Below are positions 10,701 to 21,645 of a DNA stretch of 64,000 nt, piece after piece. The position numbers were made by a program, and so were the translations under genes. Source of the stretch: Hypericum androsaemum (taxonomy: Eukaryota; Streptophyta; Magnoliopsida; Malpighiales; Hypericaceae); assembly GCA_963995505.1 (NCBI GenBank), contig OZ023181.1, positions 12,334,221 to 12,398,220 on the forward strand. The letters are read 5' to 3'. Position 1 is the first letter of the stretch, and each line of letters begins with the position of its first letter. The notes under the pieces are model-generated. The model was not told where the DNA came from and made no database searches. It saw only the letters and a program-made list of their open reading frames with translations.

Positions 10701-12515
10701 GCTGTCCTTATGCAAGAAGGAAGACCTATTGCATACTTTAGTGAGAAACTAAGTGGTGCAACCTTGAATTACCCGACCTATGACAAGGAGTTGTACGCAC
10801 TAGTTCGAGCATTGGAGACATGGCAACATTACTTGTGGCCCAAGGAGTTCGTGATTCACACTGATCATGAGTCACTCAAGCACTTAAAGGGGCAACACAA
10901 GCTGAACAAGAGGCATGCACGATGGGTGGAATTCATTGAGACATTTCCTTATGTCATTCGCTACAAGCAAGGTAAGGAAAATGTAGTAGCTGATGCACTA
11001 TCACGGAGGTACGCCTTGATCTCAACTCTTGATGCTAAACTACTTGGTTTTGAACACATTAAAGAGATGTATGTTGATGATGTTGATTTTGGCGAGTTGT
11101 TTAGATCAACTGAAAGAAGTGCATTTGGTAAGTTCTTTCGTAATGAAGGTTACCTCTTTCGTGAAAACAAACTTTGTGTGCCTAATTGTTCGATGCGAGA
11201 ATTACTAATCCAGGAGGCACATGGAGGTGGCTTAATGGGGCATTTTGGAATTGCAAAGACCTTGGCAATGCTACAAGATCATTTCTTTTGGCCACACATG
11301 AAGAGAGACGTTGAGAGAGTTTGTGGTCGTTGCATCACTTGCAAGCAAGCCAAGTCGAAGGTAAAACCCCATGGTTTGTACACCCCACTACCTATACCTA
11401 GTGAGCCTTGGATTGATATCTCTATGGATTTTGTGTTAGGACTACCTAGGACTAAGCGTGGAAGAGATTCGATTTTTGTGGTAGTGGATAGGTTTTCTAA
11501 GATGGCACATTTCATTCCATGTCATAAAACTGATGATGCTTCAAACATTGCTGATTTGTTCTTTAGAGAGGTTGTTAGGTTGCATGGCATGCCTAGGACA
11601 ATTATCTCTGATAGAGATGCTAAGTTCCTAAGTTACTTTTGGAAGACCTTGTGGTGCAAGTTAGGTACTAAGTTGTTGTTTTCTACTACTTGTCATCCTC
11701 AAACTGATGGTCAAACTGAAGTAGTGAATAGGACTTTGTCTACACTTTTGAGAGCACTCATTAAGCATAACATTAAGACTTGGGAAGAATGTTTGCCTCA
11801 TGTTGAGTTTGCTTATAATCGTTCTGTCCATTCTGCTACTCAATTCTCACCATTTGAGCTTGTTTATGGATTTAATCCTTTGACTCCATTGGATTTATCA
11901 CCTCTACCTTCGAGTGAGCAAGTTAACTTAGATGGCAAGAAGAAAGCTGAATTTGTCAAGCAGTTACATGAGAAAGCAAGAATGAACATCGAGAAGCGCA
12001 CGGAGCACTATGCAAGGCAAGCAAACAAAGGAAGGCACAAGGTTGTCTTTGAGCCGGGAGATTGGGTTTGGCTACATATGAGGAAGGAGCGTTTTCCTGT
12101 ACAAAGACGTTCAAAGTTGCTACCACGGGGAGATGGTCCATTCCAAGTGATCGAACGCATCAATGATAATGCCTACAAGCTAGACCTTCCGGGTGAGTAT
12201 AATGTAAGTGCTTCGTTTAACGTGGCTGACTTGAGTCCGTTTGATGTAGGTGATGATTTGAGGACAAATCCTTTTCAAGAGGAGGGGACTGATGTGAGCA
12301 AGCCTAAGGACGCACCTACTATCAAGCTTGTAGACTCGCAGCAAGTTCAAGTTCCAATTGGGCCAATGACAAGAGCACGAGCTAGGAAGTTGCAATCTGA
12401 TTTCAATGGACTAATGCAAGAAGTTTGGGCTCAAGTTGGTGCGTACAAGTGCAAGGACGTGCATGAGGCACATGCAAAGCCCATGCACGTGATAGAGGCT
12501 ATTTTGGAAGCTTAA
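7728..12515 (+). CDS. gag-pol polyprotein of element B (1595 aa), intact
   Basis: One frame encodes all retrotransposition proteins. Residues: Gag about 1-400 with CCHC knuckle [14 protein letters not shown] near 330; aspartic protease IIDGGS near 425 (Asp-Gly-Gly in place of the usual Asp-Ser/Thr-Gly, as in all copies here); a lysine/glutamate-rich charged linker; RT with CVDCRAVNN near 735 and YFDD near 834; RNase H DASGVGIG near 981 and ADALSRR near 1086; integrase HHCC 1163-1206, D-D-E at about 1233, 1294 and 1329; GPF module near 1468. There is no chromodomain; the last ~75 residues, with [15 protein letters not shown] near 1541, are encoded inside the 3' LTR and stop with TAA at 12513. 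This tail and the RT sequence resemble the CRM group of chromoviruses (family knowledge; placement not tested). Start chosen by conservation across copies. Confidence 0.96.
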   Translation: MSHEGQTMGNIDLKLLVDALAGKLEQMVQAQMEPLQLRVDAVENSRDIPPTRGELQRRRRGVPIGESSGADSESEEGVGSTRSLRRARTSRPPREARPKRDDNIGSIKLKIPSFAGRSDPEAYLEWEKKIEFVFDCHNSSEEKKVKLAITEFTDYAITWWDQLVTSRRRNRERPIATWEDMKVVMRKRFVPSHYYRELYKKLQGMRQGNLSVEEYFKQMEMAMIRADIDEDREVTMARFLNGLNPEIQDKVELQHYVELEDMVHMAMKIEKQLKRGEGRTRATSNSTWKPNYQKKFDKPQAAKVEHKPESSQANSQRKVEVTPARNRDIKCFKCQGRGHISSQCPNRQAMVIKEGGEIETEEEDSEHESMPSLEDVSEEEYQAAERLTLVSRRALNVQVKEEDNVAQRENIFHTRCYVKDKVCSVIIDGGSCANVASTTMVEKLGLLTGKHPKPYKLQWLNDSGEVRVMKQVLVAFRIGNYEDEVLCDVVPMQAGHLLLGRPWQFDRKVHHDGYTNKYSFILKKRVITLAPLSPSQVCEDQRQLQKESDEQRERDKKKKNERREEAEKKIRKTANGEEKIEQTKEAGKTEIKTAKERKTESWKKSYYVGTSDIKQACFEKKPMILLRYREALLNTNELEPHVPSTVVSLLQDYKDVFPDELPPGLPPIRGIEHQIDLVPGAAIPNRPAYRSNPEETKELEKQVNELLEKGYVRESMSPCAVPVLLVPKKDKTWRMCVDCRAVNNITVKYRHPIPRLDDMLDELHGSCMFSKIDLKSGYHQIRMKEGDEWKTAFKTKYGLYEWMVMPFGLSNAPSTFMRLMNHVLRPFIGKFVVVYFDDILIYSKSMEDHLEHLKSVLDALREEKLFANLKKCTFCTDKLVFLGFVVGANGIQVDDEKIRAIREWPSPTSVANVRSFHGLASFYRRFVKDFSSIAAPITEVIKKNVGFTWGEAQEKAFQLLKEKLTNAPLLALPNFTKTFEIECDASGVGIGAVLMQEGRPIAYFSEKLSGATLNYPTYDKELYALVRALETWQHYLWPKEFVIHTDHESLKHLKGQHKLNKRHARWVEFIETFPYVIRYKQGKENVVADALSRRYALISTLDAKLLGFEHIKEMYVDDVDFGELFRSTERSAFGKFFRNEGYLFRENKLCVPNCSMRELLIQEAHGGGLMGHFGIAKTLAMLQDHFFWPHMKRDVERVCGRCITCKQAKSKVKPHGLYTPLPIPSEPWIDISMDFVLGLPRTKRGRDSIFVVVDRFSKMAHFIPCHKTDDASNIADLFFREVVRLHGMPRTIISDRDAKFLSYFWKTLWCKLGTKLLFSTTCHPQTDGQTEVVNRTLSTLLRALIKHNIKTWEECLPHVEFAYNRSVHSATQFSPFELVYGFNPLTPLDLSPLPSSEQVNLDGKKKAEFVKQLHEKARMNIEKRTEHYARQANKGRHKVVFEPGDWVWLHMRKERFPVQRRSKLLPRGDGPFQVIERINDNAYKLDLPGEYNVSASFNVADLSPFDVGDDLRTNPFQEEGTDVSKPKDAPTIKLVDSQQVQVPIGPMTRARARKLQSDFNGLMQEVWAQVGAYKCKDVHEAHAKPMHVIEAILEA

Positions 12516-13094
12516 TATGCACACCAACTTCTGGATGCATGCGCACATGGAGAATCAGCAAGAATCAACCTATTTAGGCCATGCATCTTCTTGTTAGGAC
12601 GTGCAATTAATTGTTATTCTATTAGATATTATTTGTTTAGATTATTTCCTATTTTAGTTGAATAATTCGGCCAGAATCTCCTTAGAATAGGAAAGAGAGT
12701 TTTGGCCAGCCTTTGAACTCCTTTTTAGGAGTTAGCTTGTTTAGGAATACTTTGGTACTTTGGGAGCCTATATAAAGAGGACTCCTAGCAATAAAAACGT
12801 ACACAACAATTCAGAATTACATAGCTTTGGCTAATTGAGAGTTTAGATACTCGTTTGTTCTTGCTTAGGCTGGTGAGTCGTCTTGGCTAGAATTTATCTT
12901 TCACTTATCAAGCGGACCATCCATCCTCGCTTGTGGCGTGATTCGACCTTAGGTCAAGGTTCAGAAGTTCTTGTTGCGGGTTAAGGTTCAATTTCGTGCC
13001 TTAGTTCGAGTGAGTTCTTGTGAGTTGTGATCTGTTCCATTCTAAAGTAACAAACGGTCCGAGTTGTGAATCTTTTCCGCATAGATTCATATCA
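12290..13094 (+). repeat. 3' LTR of element B (805 bp)
   Basis: Same as the 5' LTR as far as I can see. Its first ~226 bases are the end of the gag-pol frame. Followed by TSD GTTAC. Confidence 0.96.
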
Positions 13095-13099
13095 GTTAC

Positions 13100-14031
13100 A
13101 TGGCATGCCAAGGACAATTATCTCTGATAGAGATGCTAAGTTCCTAAGTTACTTTTGGAAAACCTTGTGGTGCAAGTTAGGTACTAAGTTGTTGTTTTCT
13201 ACTACTTGTCATCCTCAAACTGATGGTCAAACTGAAGTAGTAAATAGGACTTTGTCTACACTTTTGAGAGCACTCATTAAGCATAACATTAAGACTTGGG
13301 AAGAATGTTTGCCTCATGTTGAGTTTGCTTATAATCGTTCTGTCCATTCTGCTACTCAATTCTCACCATTTGAGCTTGTTTATGGATTTAATCCTTTGAC
13401 TCCATTGGATTTATCACCTCTACCTTCGAGTGAGCATGTTAACTTAGATGGAAAGAAGAAAGCTGAATTTGTCAAGCAGTTACATGAGAAAGCTAGAATG
13501 AACATCGAGAAGCGCACGGAGCACTATGCAAGGCAAGCAAACAAAGGAAGGCACAAGGTTGTCTTTGAGCCGGGCGATTGGGTTTGGCTACATATGAGGA
13601 AGGAGCGTTTTCCTGTCCAAAGACGTTCAAAGTTGCTACCACGGGGAGATGGTCCATTCCAAGTGCTAGAACGCATTAATGATAATGCCTACAAGCTAGA
13701 CCTTCCGGGTGAGTATAGTGTAAGTGCTTCGTTTAACGTGGCTGACTTGAGTCCGTTTGATGTAGGTGATGATTTGAGGACAAATCCTTTTCAAGAGGAG
13801 GGGACTGATGTGAGCAAGCCTACGGATGCACCAACTATCAAGCTTGTAGACTCGAAGCAAGTTCAAGTTCCAATTGGGCCAATGACAAGAGCAAGAGCTA
13901 GGAAGTTGCAATCTGATTTCAATGGACTAATGCATGAAGTTTGGGCTCAATCAAGTGCGTGGAGGACCAAGGACGTCCAAGAAGCCCAAGGGAGGCCCAT
14001 GCACGTTTTGGAGGCTGAATGGGAAGCTTGA
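13100..14031 (+). CDS. gag-pol of element A, C-terminal part (integrase)
   Basis: This continues the A frame after the B insertion. It encodes the second catalytic Asp (ISDRDAKF), the Glu of the integrase triad (QTDGQTEVV), the GPF module and the [12 protein letters not shown] tail, ending with TGA at 14029 inside the 3' LTR. The ATG at 13066 lies in the B LTR and is not a real start. Without B, this and 2409-6264 form one open frame. Confidence 0.9.
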
Positions 14032-14609
14032 CATGCACGAAAGCTTCTAGATGCATGCGCACATGGAGAATCAAGAAGAATTAGCCTATTTAGGCCATGC
14101 ATCTATTTGTTTTGGACGTGCAACTAGTAGCTATTCTATTAGATATTATTTGCTTATATTATTCCTTATTTAGTTGAATAAGTTCGGCCAGAATCTCTTT
14201 AGAATAAGAAAGAATTTTGGCCAGCCTTAAACTCCTTATTTGGAGTTAGTTTCGTTTAGGAAAGTTGTAAGACATGAGGAGCCTATATAAAGAGGCGTCC
14301 CCCTTCAATAAAGAGCACAACAATTCGGAAATTGCTTAGCATTGGCTAATTGAGAGTTTTGATACTCGTTTGTTCTTGCCTAGGCTGGTGAGTAGTCTTG
14401 GCTAGAATTTATCTTTCACTTATCAAGCGGATCATCCATCCCCGCTCGTGGCGTGATACGACCTTAGGTCAAGGTTCAGAAGCTCTTGCAGCGGGTTAAG
14501 GTTCAATTTCGTGCCTTAGTTCTTGTGAGTTCTTGTGAGTTGTGATCTGTTCCATTCTAAAGTAACAAACGGTCCGAGTTGTGAGTCTTTTCCGCGAAGA
14601 TTCATATCA
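13806..14609 (+). repeat. 3' LTR of element A (804 bp)
   Basis: TGATGTGAGC...ATTCATATCA preceded by the polypurine tract AAGAGGAGGGGA. TATATAAA is at 14284-14291. Downstream of the GGCCAG block it differs strongly from A's 5' LTR (for example GGAGTTAGTTTCGTTTAGGA) and is closest to the inverted LTR L at 58477. The stem-loop is at 14424-14448 with one A-C mismatch. Confidence 0.92.
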
Positions 14610-14613
14610 GGAA

Positions 14614-15220
14614 TGATATGAATCTGATCAGCAAGAAGATTAATTTCGTTTTTGAGGTTTTTGAGTCTGTTTAGGAAGTTAATTATATGTTATTTTCGTT
14701 TTATAAAAGTTCTAGTCTCTTTAGGAAGTCAATAATTTGAGAATTTCGTTTATTTAAGAGTTCAAGTCAGTTTAGGAATGTGATTATGTGATAATCACGT
14801 TTTTAGCAATCATAGGAGTACTAGACTTGTTTTCCTTTTTAGTTTTCCTTTTTAAGTCATATTTATCTAGTTAGAAGTTATATTTAATTAGGAATCTCTT
14901 TGTAACAATCTGCCTATATATAAAGGCTTTATCAATGAGAATGGGGAGAATAATTTGAGTACAAAAATGTGGGCTTTGCTCTCATGGTTCTTTGGAACTG
15001 TTCGAACACAGCGGAGGGATTCCGTTCGTTCACCTTCGACTTATCAAGCGGATCTACATCACCGTTTGTGGCGTCTTCATCAATCAAGGTTCTTGTTTCC
15101 CTACAGCAGCGGGTCGAGGTTGTTCATACCGAGGTTCTTGCAAAGGTGCAAACAATGGGTTGAGATTTCCATCAATCTGAACGTAGATAGATCCGGCTTT
15201 CGCGTGGATCCGTAACGAGA
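14614..15220 (+). mobile_element. Element G: probable solo or orphan LTR of a related family
   Basis: About 607 bp starting TGATATGAATC and ending near GAGATTCA. It has a TATA box (TATATATAAA, 14915-14924) and, downstream, the same stem-loop and flanks (TTATCAAGCGG...CCGTTTGTGGCGT) as the CRM-like LTRs. The U3 part is unrelated to the others. There is no primer site after it and no matching TSD, so both boundaries are uncertain; it abuts the A LTR on the left and the F fragment on the right. The short overlapping open frames near 14955-15215 are not convincing genes. Confidence 0.6.
15045..15068 (+). promoter_or_regulatory. LTR stem-loop, element G
   Basis: CAAGCGG pairs with CCGTTTG (one G-U) over a 10-base loop, in an LTR whose upstream half has no similarity to the others. 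Confidence 0.55.
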
Positions 15221-15968
15221 TTCACAAACTGATGGTCAAACTGAAGTTGTGAATTGGGAGGAATGTTTGCCACATGTTGAATTTGCTTACAATCGATCAG
15301 TTCATTCTGCTACTCAATTCTCACCATTTGAGCTTGTTTATGGATTTAATCCTTTGACTCCATTGGATTTGTCACCTTTACCTTTGAGTGAGCATGTTAA
15401 TTTAGATGGCAAGAAGAAGGCAGAATTTGTCAAGCAATTACATGAAAAGGCAAGGCTGAATATTGAGAAGAGAACGGAGCACTATGCAAGGCAAGCCAAC
15501 AAAGGACGGCACAAAGTTGTCTTTGAGCCTGGTGAATGGGTTTGGTTGCATATGCGAAAGGAGCGTTTTCCCGTTCAACGTCGCTCCAAGTTACTACCTC
15601 GTGGAGATGGTCCATTCCAAGTTTTAGAGCGCATTAATGACAATGCCTACAAGCTTGATCTACCTGGTGAGTATAATGTAAGTGCTACATTTAATGTTGC
15701 TGACTTAAGCCCTTTTGATGCAGGTGAAGATTTGAGGGCAAATCCTTTTCAAGAGAGGGGGAATGATGTGAGACCATCCAACAACGAGCATGGAGCATTG
15801 CGTGTTCCAATTGGGCCGATTACAAGAGCACGGGCCAAGAAGCTTCGAGCTGAACTGAATGGATTTATTGAAGGCATTCGGACTCAAGTTGAATCAAGCA
15901 AGCCCAAGGACGACCTAGAAGGCCATGTTAAGCCCATACACGTTATTGGTGTTATTTTAGAAGCCTAG
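15221..15968 (+). pseudogene. Integrase C-terminus of element F, truncated
   Basis: It begins abruptly in the integrase [10 protein letters not shown] motif (catalytic Glu) and continues through the GPF module to a variant tail (VPIGPITRARAKKLRAEL), stopping with TAG at 15966 inside the F LTR. Relative to B, about 80 bp between VVN and [10 protein letters not shown] are missing, in frame. All of gag, protease, RT and most of integrase are absent upstream, where G lies instead. It belongs to the same CRM-like group but a more diverged subfamily. Confidence 0.85.
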
Positions 15969-16575
15969 CATGCGCAAGATTCTTTTGGATGCATGCAAAC
16001 AGAATTTCAACTTATCTTGGACATGCATCCCTAAATTTTAGGAACTTCTTTTCCTATGTTTTAGGACGTGATATTTACTAGATATTCAAGTATCTATCTT
16101 AGTTTAGTTTGTTTTTCCTACTTAGTGAATAATTAGGCCAGAATCCCTTTTATTTAGGAAGGTGAGTTTTGGCCAGCTTTGAACTCCTTATTTGGAGTTA
16201 GTTTTTGTTTAGGAATGTTTGAGACTTTTGGGGCCTATATAAAGGGACTCCTAGCAATAAAAACGTGGACAACCTTTTTATTCATTCAGAATATACTTAG
16301 CTATTGCTAGTTTGTGAGTTTTGATACTCATTGTGTGTTCTTGGTTAGGCTAGTGCGTCGCTTAGCTAGGGCAACGTATTTCACTTATCAAACAGATTAT
16401 CCACCTCTGTTTGTGGCGTGATTCGACTTAAGGACTTGGGTTCTTGACTTCCATTGTTCGGGTTGCGGTGAGACATCACCAAGGTTCGTGCATTGCGTAG
16501 TTGGAGTTGGAGTCTTTCTCATCCATCAAGTAGCAGCGGTCCGTTCGTGTGGAATTCCCAGCGAGTTTTACATCA
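15764..16575 (+). repeat. 3' LTR of element F (about 812 bp)
   Basis: Starts TGATGTGAGACC after a polypurine tract and ends GTTTTACATCA, directly next to the start of the 10-bp array. TATATAAA is at 16235-16242 and CAATAAAA follows. No matching TSD can be recognised because the left part of F is gone. Confidence 0.85.
16389..16413 (+). promoter_or_regulatory. LTR stem-loop, element F
   Basis: CAAACAGA pairs perfectly with TCTGTTTG (8 bp, 9-base loop). Relative to E, three stem positions differ and both partners have changed together. Confidence 0.65.
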
Positions 16576-16581
16576 GGAAGT

Positions 16582-19500
16582 TCTTGCCTTTTTTACTCTT
16601 TTCTTATCTTATCTTGCCTTTTCTTGCCTTATCTTGCCTTTTCATTCCTTATCTTGCCTTTTCTTGTGTTATCTTGTCTTTTCTTGACTTCCCTATCCTT
16701 TTCTTTCGATTTCTTGCCTTTCCTTCCCTTTCTTGCCTTTTCTTCCTTTATCTTGCATTTTATTACATTATCTTGATTTTTCTTGCCTTATCTTGCCTTT
16801 TCCTTGCCTTTTCTTGCCTCTCCTTCCCTTTTCTTGCCTTATCTTGCCATTTTCTTGCCTTATTTTGCATTTTATTATCTTTGCAAGTCTTTTCTTGCTT
16901 TATCTTGCCTTTTCATGCCTATGCCTTTCATCACCTTATCTTTCCTTTTCTGGCCATATCTTGCCTTTTCTTACCTTTATCTTGCCTTTTCTTGCCTTTT
17001 CATGCCTTTTCCTTGCCTTTTCATGCCTTTTCCTTGCCTTTTCTTGCCTTTTCTTTCCTTATCTTGCCTTTTCTTGCCGTTTCCTTGCCTTTTCTTGCCT
17101 CATCTTTCCTTTTCCTTCCTTTCCATCCCTTTTCTTGCCTTATCTTACATTTTCTTGCCTTTTCTTGCTATTTCTTTGCCTTTTCTTTCCTTTTCTTGCC
17201 TTATCATGCATTATCTTGCCTTTTCCATGCCTTTTATTTCCTTTTCTTACCCTTTTCTTGCCTTTTCTTTTTTTTTTCTTTCCTTTTCTTGCCTTTTCTT
17301 GCCTTATCTTTCCTTTTCTTGCATTTTCATGCCTTTTCCATGCCTATTCTTGCTTTCTCTTTCCTTTTCTTGCCTTTTCCTTACCTTATCTTGCCTTTTC
17401 TTAACTTTTTTGGCCTTTTCTTGCCTTATCTTTCCTTTTCTTGCCTTTTCATGCCTTTTCCATGCCTATTCTTGCTTTCTCTTTCCTTTTCTTGCCTTTT
17501 CCTTGCCTTATCTTGCCTTTTCTTAACTTTTCAGCATTTTCTTGCCTTTTCATGCCATTTCTTGCCTTTTATTTCTTTTTAGCCTTTTCATGCCTTTTCC
17601 TGGCCTTTTCTTGCCTTATCTTGGAATTTCTTACCTTTTTAGTGGTTTCTTGCCTTATCTTGCCTTTTCTTTACTTATCTTGCCTTTTCATTCCTTATTT
17701 TCCCTTTTCATGCGTTATATTGCCTTTTCTTGCCTTTTCTATCCTTTTCTTTCCATTTCTTGCCTTTCCTTCCCTTTTCATGCCTTTTCTTTCCTTATCT
17801 AGCCTTTTCCTCGCCTATTCTTCCCTTTTCTTACCTTATCTTGCCTTTTCTTGCCTCATCTTTCCTTTTCATTCCTTTAATTGCCTTTCCTTTCCTTTTC
17901 TTGCCTTATCTTGGCTTTTCTTTCCTTATCTTACCATTTTATTCCTTATCATGCTTCTTACATTTTCTTTCCTTTTCTTGCCTTTTCATGCGTTTTCTTT
18001 CCTTTTCCTTGCCTTTTCCTTGCCTTTTCTTGCCTTTTCTTTCCTAATCTTACCATCTTGCCTTTTTTTTACCTTTTCTTGCCCTTTCTTGCCTTTTCAT
18101 GCCATTTCTTGTCTTTTCATGCCTTTTCATGCCATTTCCTTGCCTTTTCCTGCCTTTTCTTTCCTTATCCTTGCCTTTTCTTTCCTTTGCTTGCCTTAGC
18201 TTGCCTCATTTTCCTTTTCTTGCCTTTCCTTTCCTTTTCTTGCCTTATCTTACCTTTTCTTGCTTTATCTTGCCTTTTCCTTGCCTTTTCTTTCCTTTTC
18301 TTGCCTTATCTTACCTTTTCTTGCTTTATCTTGCCTTTTCCTTGCCTTTTCTTTCCTTTTCTTGCCTTATCATGTCTTAACTTTACTTATCTAGCCTTTT
18401 CTTACCTTTTCTTGCCTTTTTCTTACCTTTTCCATGCCTTTTCTTTCCTTTTCTTGCCTTTTTCTTGCCTTTTCTTGCCTTTTCCTTTCCTTTTCTTGCC
18501 TTTTCCTTGTCTTTTCCTTGCCTTTCCTTGCCTTTTCCTTGCCTTTCCTTGCCTTTTCCTTGCCTTTTCCTTGCCTTTCCTTGCCTTTTCCTTGCCTTTT
18601 CAGGCCTTTTCTTTGCCTTTTCTTTCCTTTTCTTGCCTTTTCAGGCCTTTTCTTGCCTTTTCTTTCCTTATCTTGCCTTTTCTTTCCCTTTCTTGCCTTA
18701 TCTTGCCTCATCTTTCCTTTTCTTTCCTTTCCATCCATTTCTTGCCTTATCTCGCCTTTTCTTGCCTTATCTTGCCTTTTCTTGCTTTTTCTTACCCTAT
18801 CTTGCCTTTTCTTGCATTTTCATGCCTTTTCTTGCCTTTTCGTTCCTTTTCTTGCCTTTAAATACCTTTTCCTTCCCTTTTCTTGCCTCATCCTTCCTTT
18901 TCTCTTCTTTTCTTGCCTTATCTTGCCCTACCTTACCTTTTTTTGCCTCATCTTGCCTTTTATTGCCTTTGCATTGCCATTTCTTTCCTTTTCTTTCCTT
19001 ATCTTGCCTTTTCTTACCTTTTCCTTGCCTTTTCTTTCCTTTTCTTGCCTTATCTTGCCTTTTCTTGCCTCATCATTCCTTTTCTTTCCTTTTCTTACAT
19101 TCCATCAACTTTCTTGCCTTATCTTGCCTTTTCTATCCGTATCATGCATTATCTTGCCTTTTCTTGTCTTTTCCTTACCTTTTCTTGCCTTATCTTGCCT
19201 TTTCTTTTCTTTTCTTTCCTTTTCTTGCCTTTTCATGCCTTTTCTTGTCTTTTCTTGCCTTATCTTTCCTTTTCTTTCTTTTTCATGCCTTTTCCATGCT
19301 TTTTCTTGCCTTTTATTTCCTTTTCTTGCCTTATCTCGCCTTTCCCTTCCTTTATCGTGCCTTATCTTGCTTATTCTTTAATTTTCTTGCATTTTCTTGG
19401 CTTTTCATGCCTATTCTTGCCTTTTCTTGCCTTATCTTACCTTTTCATTCCTTATCTTGCCTTTTCTTACCTTAACTTGCCATTTCTTGCGTTTTTCTTG

Positions 19501-20335
19501 CCTTATCTTGCGTTTTCATGCCTTCTCTTTCCTTATCTTGTCTTTTCCTTGCCTTTTCTTTCCTTTTCTTGCCTCATCTTTCCTTTTCATTCCTTTTTTT
19601 GCCTTTCCTTCCCTTTTCTTGCCTTTTCTTTCCTTATCTTGCCTTTTCTTGCCTCATCTTACCATTTTATTCCTTATCTTGCCTTTTCGTTCCTTTTATT
19701 TCCTTATCTTGCCTTTAAATGCCTTTTCCTTCCCTTTTCTTTCCTTTTTTGCCTCATCCATCCTTTTCTTTCCTTATTTTGGCTTTTCTTGCCTCATCTT
19801 ACCATTTTATTCCTTATCTTACCATTTCTTACCTTTTCATGCCTTTTCATGTCTTTTCTTTCCTTATCTTGCCTTTTCATGCCTATTCCTTGCCTTTTCT
19901 TTCATTTTCTTGCCTTATCTTGCCTTCTCTTGCCTCATCTTTCCTTTTCTTGCCTTTCCTTCCCTAATCTTGCCTTTTCTTGCCTTGTCTTGCCTTTTCT
20001 TTCCTTTTGTTGTCGTATCATGTCTTAACTTTCCTTATCTTGCCTTTTCTTGCCTTTTCCTTGCCTTTTACTTGCCTTATCTTGCCTTTTCTTTCCTTTT
20101 CTTTCCATTTGTTTCCTTTTCTTTTCTTGCCTTATCTTGTCTTTTCTTTCCTTTTCTTGCCTTTTCTTACCTTTTCGTGCCTTTTCTTTCCTTTCCTTTC
20201 CTTTTCATGCCTTTTCCTTGCCTTATCTTTGCTTTTCTTGCCTTTTCCTTGCCTTTTCTTACCTTACTTTGCCATTCCATTTCTTTCCTTTTCTCTCCTC
20301 ATCTTGCCTTTTCTTTCCTTTTCTTACCTTTTGCC
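16582..20335 (+). repeat. 10-bp tandem array, block 1
   Basis: About 3.75 kb of degenerate 10-bp units, TTTTCTTGCC with frequent TTATCTTGCC, TTTTCTTTCC, TTTTCATGCC and occasional 11-bp units. The strand is nearly pure pyrimidine apart from one G or A per unit. Larger duplications exist inside it: the 60 bases from 18240 recur at 18301, and a segment near 17330 recurs near 17450. Long stop-free frames here (up to 381 codons, Leu/Phe/Ser-rich) arise because the unit contains no stop codon; they are not genes. Confidence 0.95.
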
Positions 20336-21645
20336 ATTCCATTTACTTGAGCTATTTCTTGTTTGAGATTATTAATCTCTGTTTTTAATTGAGGGAGGCT
20401 TGGTTGTTCTTGTGAGGCTTCAGATCGAATTCTATTTAAGACATTCTGAAGAGAATACCTGGTAGTGTGTTCTTCAACCTTTTTAGCCAATTTTGGAGTT
20501 GATGAGGCCCTTTTGCTCCTTTTTTGTGAGGAGGTTGAGGCAACTTGGGTAGCCTTCTTGTTTATTTGTTCCCTTATGAGTTGTTGTTTGAACTCATTAT
20601 CTGGTAATTTATCCAAGATTTCCAAGAAATAGTCTTGCTCGGCGGTGAGCGTGTTATCGCTTAATCCTAATAGGTTATGAGATAGGCAATTGTCACAATC
20701 GCAGCTACTACCACAACCTTCAGAATCAGAGGAAGAAGACGAAGTCGAGCTATTTTCTGTTGTCTCTTCGTCATCGTGCTCAAGATTGACAACTAAATCA
20801 TCTCTATGATACTCATTTAAAAGGAGTTGGCAGAGGGACCTTTTAAGGCCTTCATCCAATTGTAGAGCATTAATTTTCTTTTTAACTCGGCAGTCCTTTT
20901 GGAAATGCCCAACTTTTCCACACTTATAGCAGACCGGGGCTTTTCTATTAAAGGATTCTGAGGTGTTTTTGTAGTTCTCAAAATTCCTTTTGTGCCGTTT
21001 AGACCATTTCTTGGTAGATGTATAATCTGCTTTTAAACTTTTAAATTTGGATTTTTTAAATCTCTTATCTTTTCTTTTGCCTGTGGTGGAACCTGTCTTC
21101 CAAAGTGGTGGATAACCAATTTGTTCACAGAAATCTCCTAGGACTTGCTTATTATTGAGCTTGTTTCTTTCTAGGAGCTTTTTTATTTTTATATCATTAC
21201 ACAAGGCTATACCCTCAGCTGTGACAACAGCGGCTAAATCTCCATAGGTAAGCCTAGAATAGGATATTCTACCATTATTGTCTCTAAGGCGAGTTCTTAC
21301 CCGCTCGGCAAACATGGCTGGTAAGCCGGAGATAAATTTTTCTTTCCAAAAATCTTCATTACAGTCTGATCTTGTTATGACTTTGGAGAAGAAAACATCT
21401 TTATACCATCTAAAATGAGATAGAGATGGGCACTTAAGATTCATTAGCTGTTCTTGAGTACGGTCTTGCATGAGACTCGCAGCTCCAATAAAATGAGTAG
21501 CTATTTTATAGACGAGGGTGTTAACCGCATCAGAAACGAGAGCAGTATGCTCAAGTATGTTATTTGTTCCTTCTTCTTTAATGAAGGTGGCATTCAGGAT
21601 GCCATTTTTTGCTTCCTTGGTGAGATAAAAGTCCCACCAACCATG
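20336..21645 (-). pseudogene. Pararetroviral coat-protein region with zinc knuckle
   Basis: The minus-strand frame carries the coat-protein domain: a WWDFYLT stretch just after the upstream stop codon, then a basic Lys/Arg-rich segment followed by a CCHC knuckle CYKCGKVGHFQKDC, the usual RNA-binding motif of caulimovirid coat proteins. After it come an acidic/Ser-rich stretch and a coiled-coil-like end. The frame then runs into the array at about 20335, so the last dozen residues are array-encoded. The first Met of the open part is at 21469-21471, but homology extends upstream in the same frame to the stop at 21646-21648, so this is the continuation of the next entry. The following viral domains (protease, RT) are not here. 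Confidence 0.82.

Larger units (their letters stand above)
6265..13094 (+). mobile_element. Element B: complete, apparently intact CRM-like retrotransposon (6830 bp)
   Basis: It has two 805-bp LTRs in which I see no difference by eye, a perfect primer site, an uninterrupted 1595-codon gag-pol, a polypurine tract AAGAGGAGGGGA at 12277-12288, and 5-bp TSDs GTTAC at 6260-6264 and 13095-13099. It interrupts the integrase part of element A. By LTR identity this is the youngest insertion in the window and the best candidate for an autonomous copy. Confidence 0.96.
985..14609 (+). mobile_element. Element A: CRM-like Ty3/gypsy retrotransposon, interrupted by B
   Basis: 5' LTR 985-1788, primer site 1791, gag-pol 2409-6264 continuing at 13100-14031, polypurine tract 13793-13804 and 3' LTR 13806-14609. 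Element B sits inside the integrase region with TSD GTTAC. The two LTRs of A are clearly different in their U3 halves and the flanks do not match (CTAAG before, GGAAT after), so the ends probably came together by recombination between related elements rather than by one insertion. Confidence 0.85.

Noticed and set aside
12130..12515. Chromodomain at the integrase end
   Set aside because: No chromodomain-like aromatic/charged pattern follows the GPF module; only the [12 protein letters not shown] tail is present.
13066..13094. Upstream start of the 321-codon integrase ORF
   Set aside because: The ATG is in the B 3' LTR; the real frame comes from element A across the B insertion.
16582..20335. 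Regular short repeats as a possible CRISPR array
   Set aside because: The units are contiguous 10-mers without spacers, in a plant genome.
16488..20388. Many overlapping open frames up to 381 codons, rich in Leu, Phe, Ser and Pro, looking like membrane proteins
   Set aside because: They lie wholly in the 10-bp array; the unit has no stop codon in any plus frame, so all three frames stay open. Several overlap each other at the same place.
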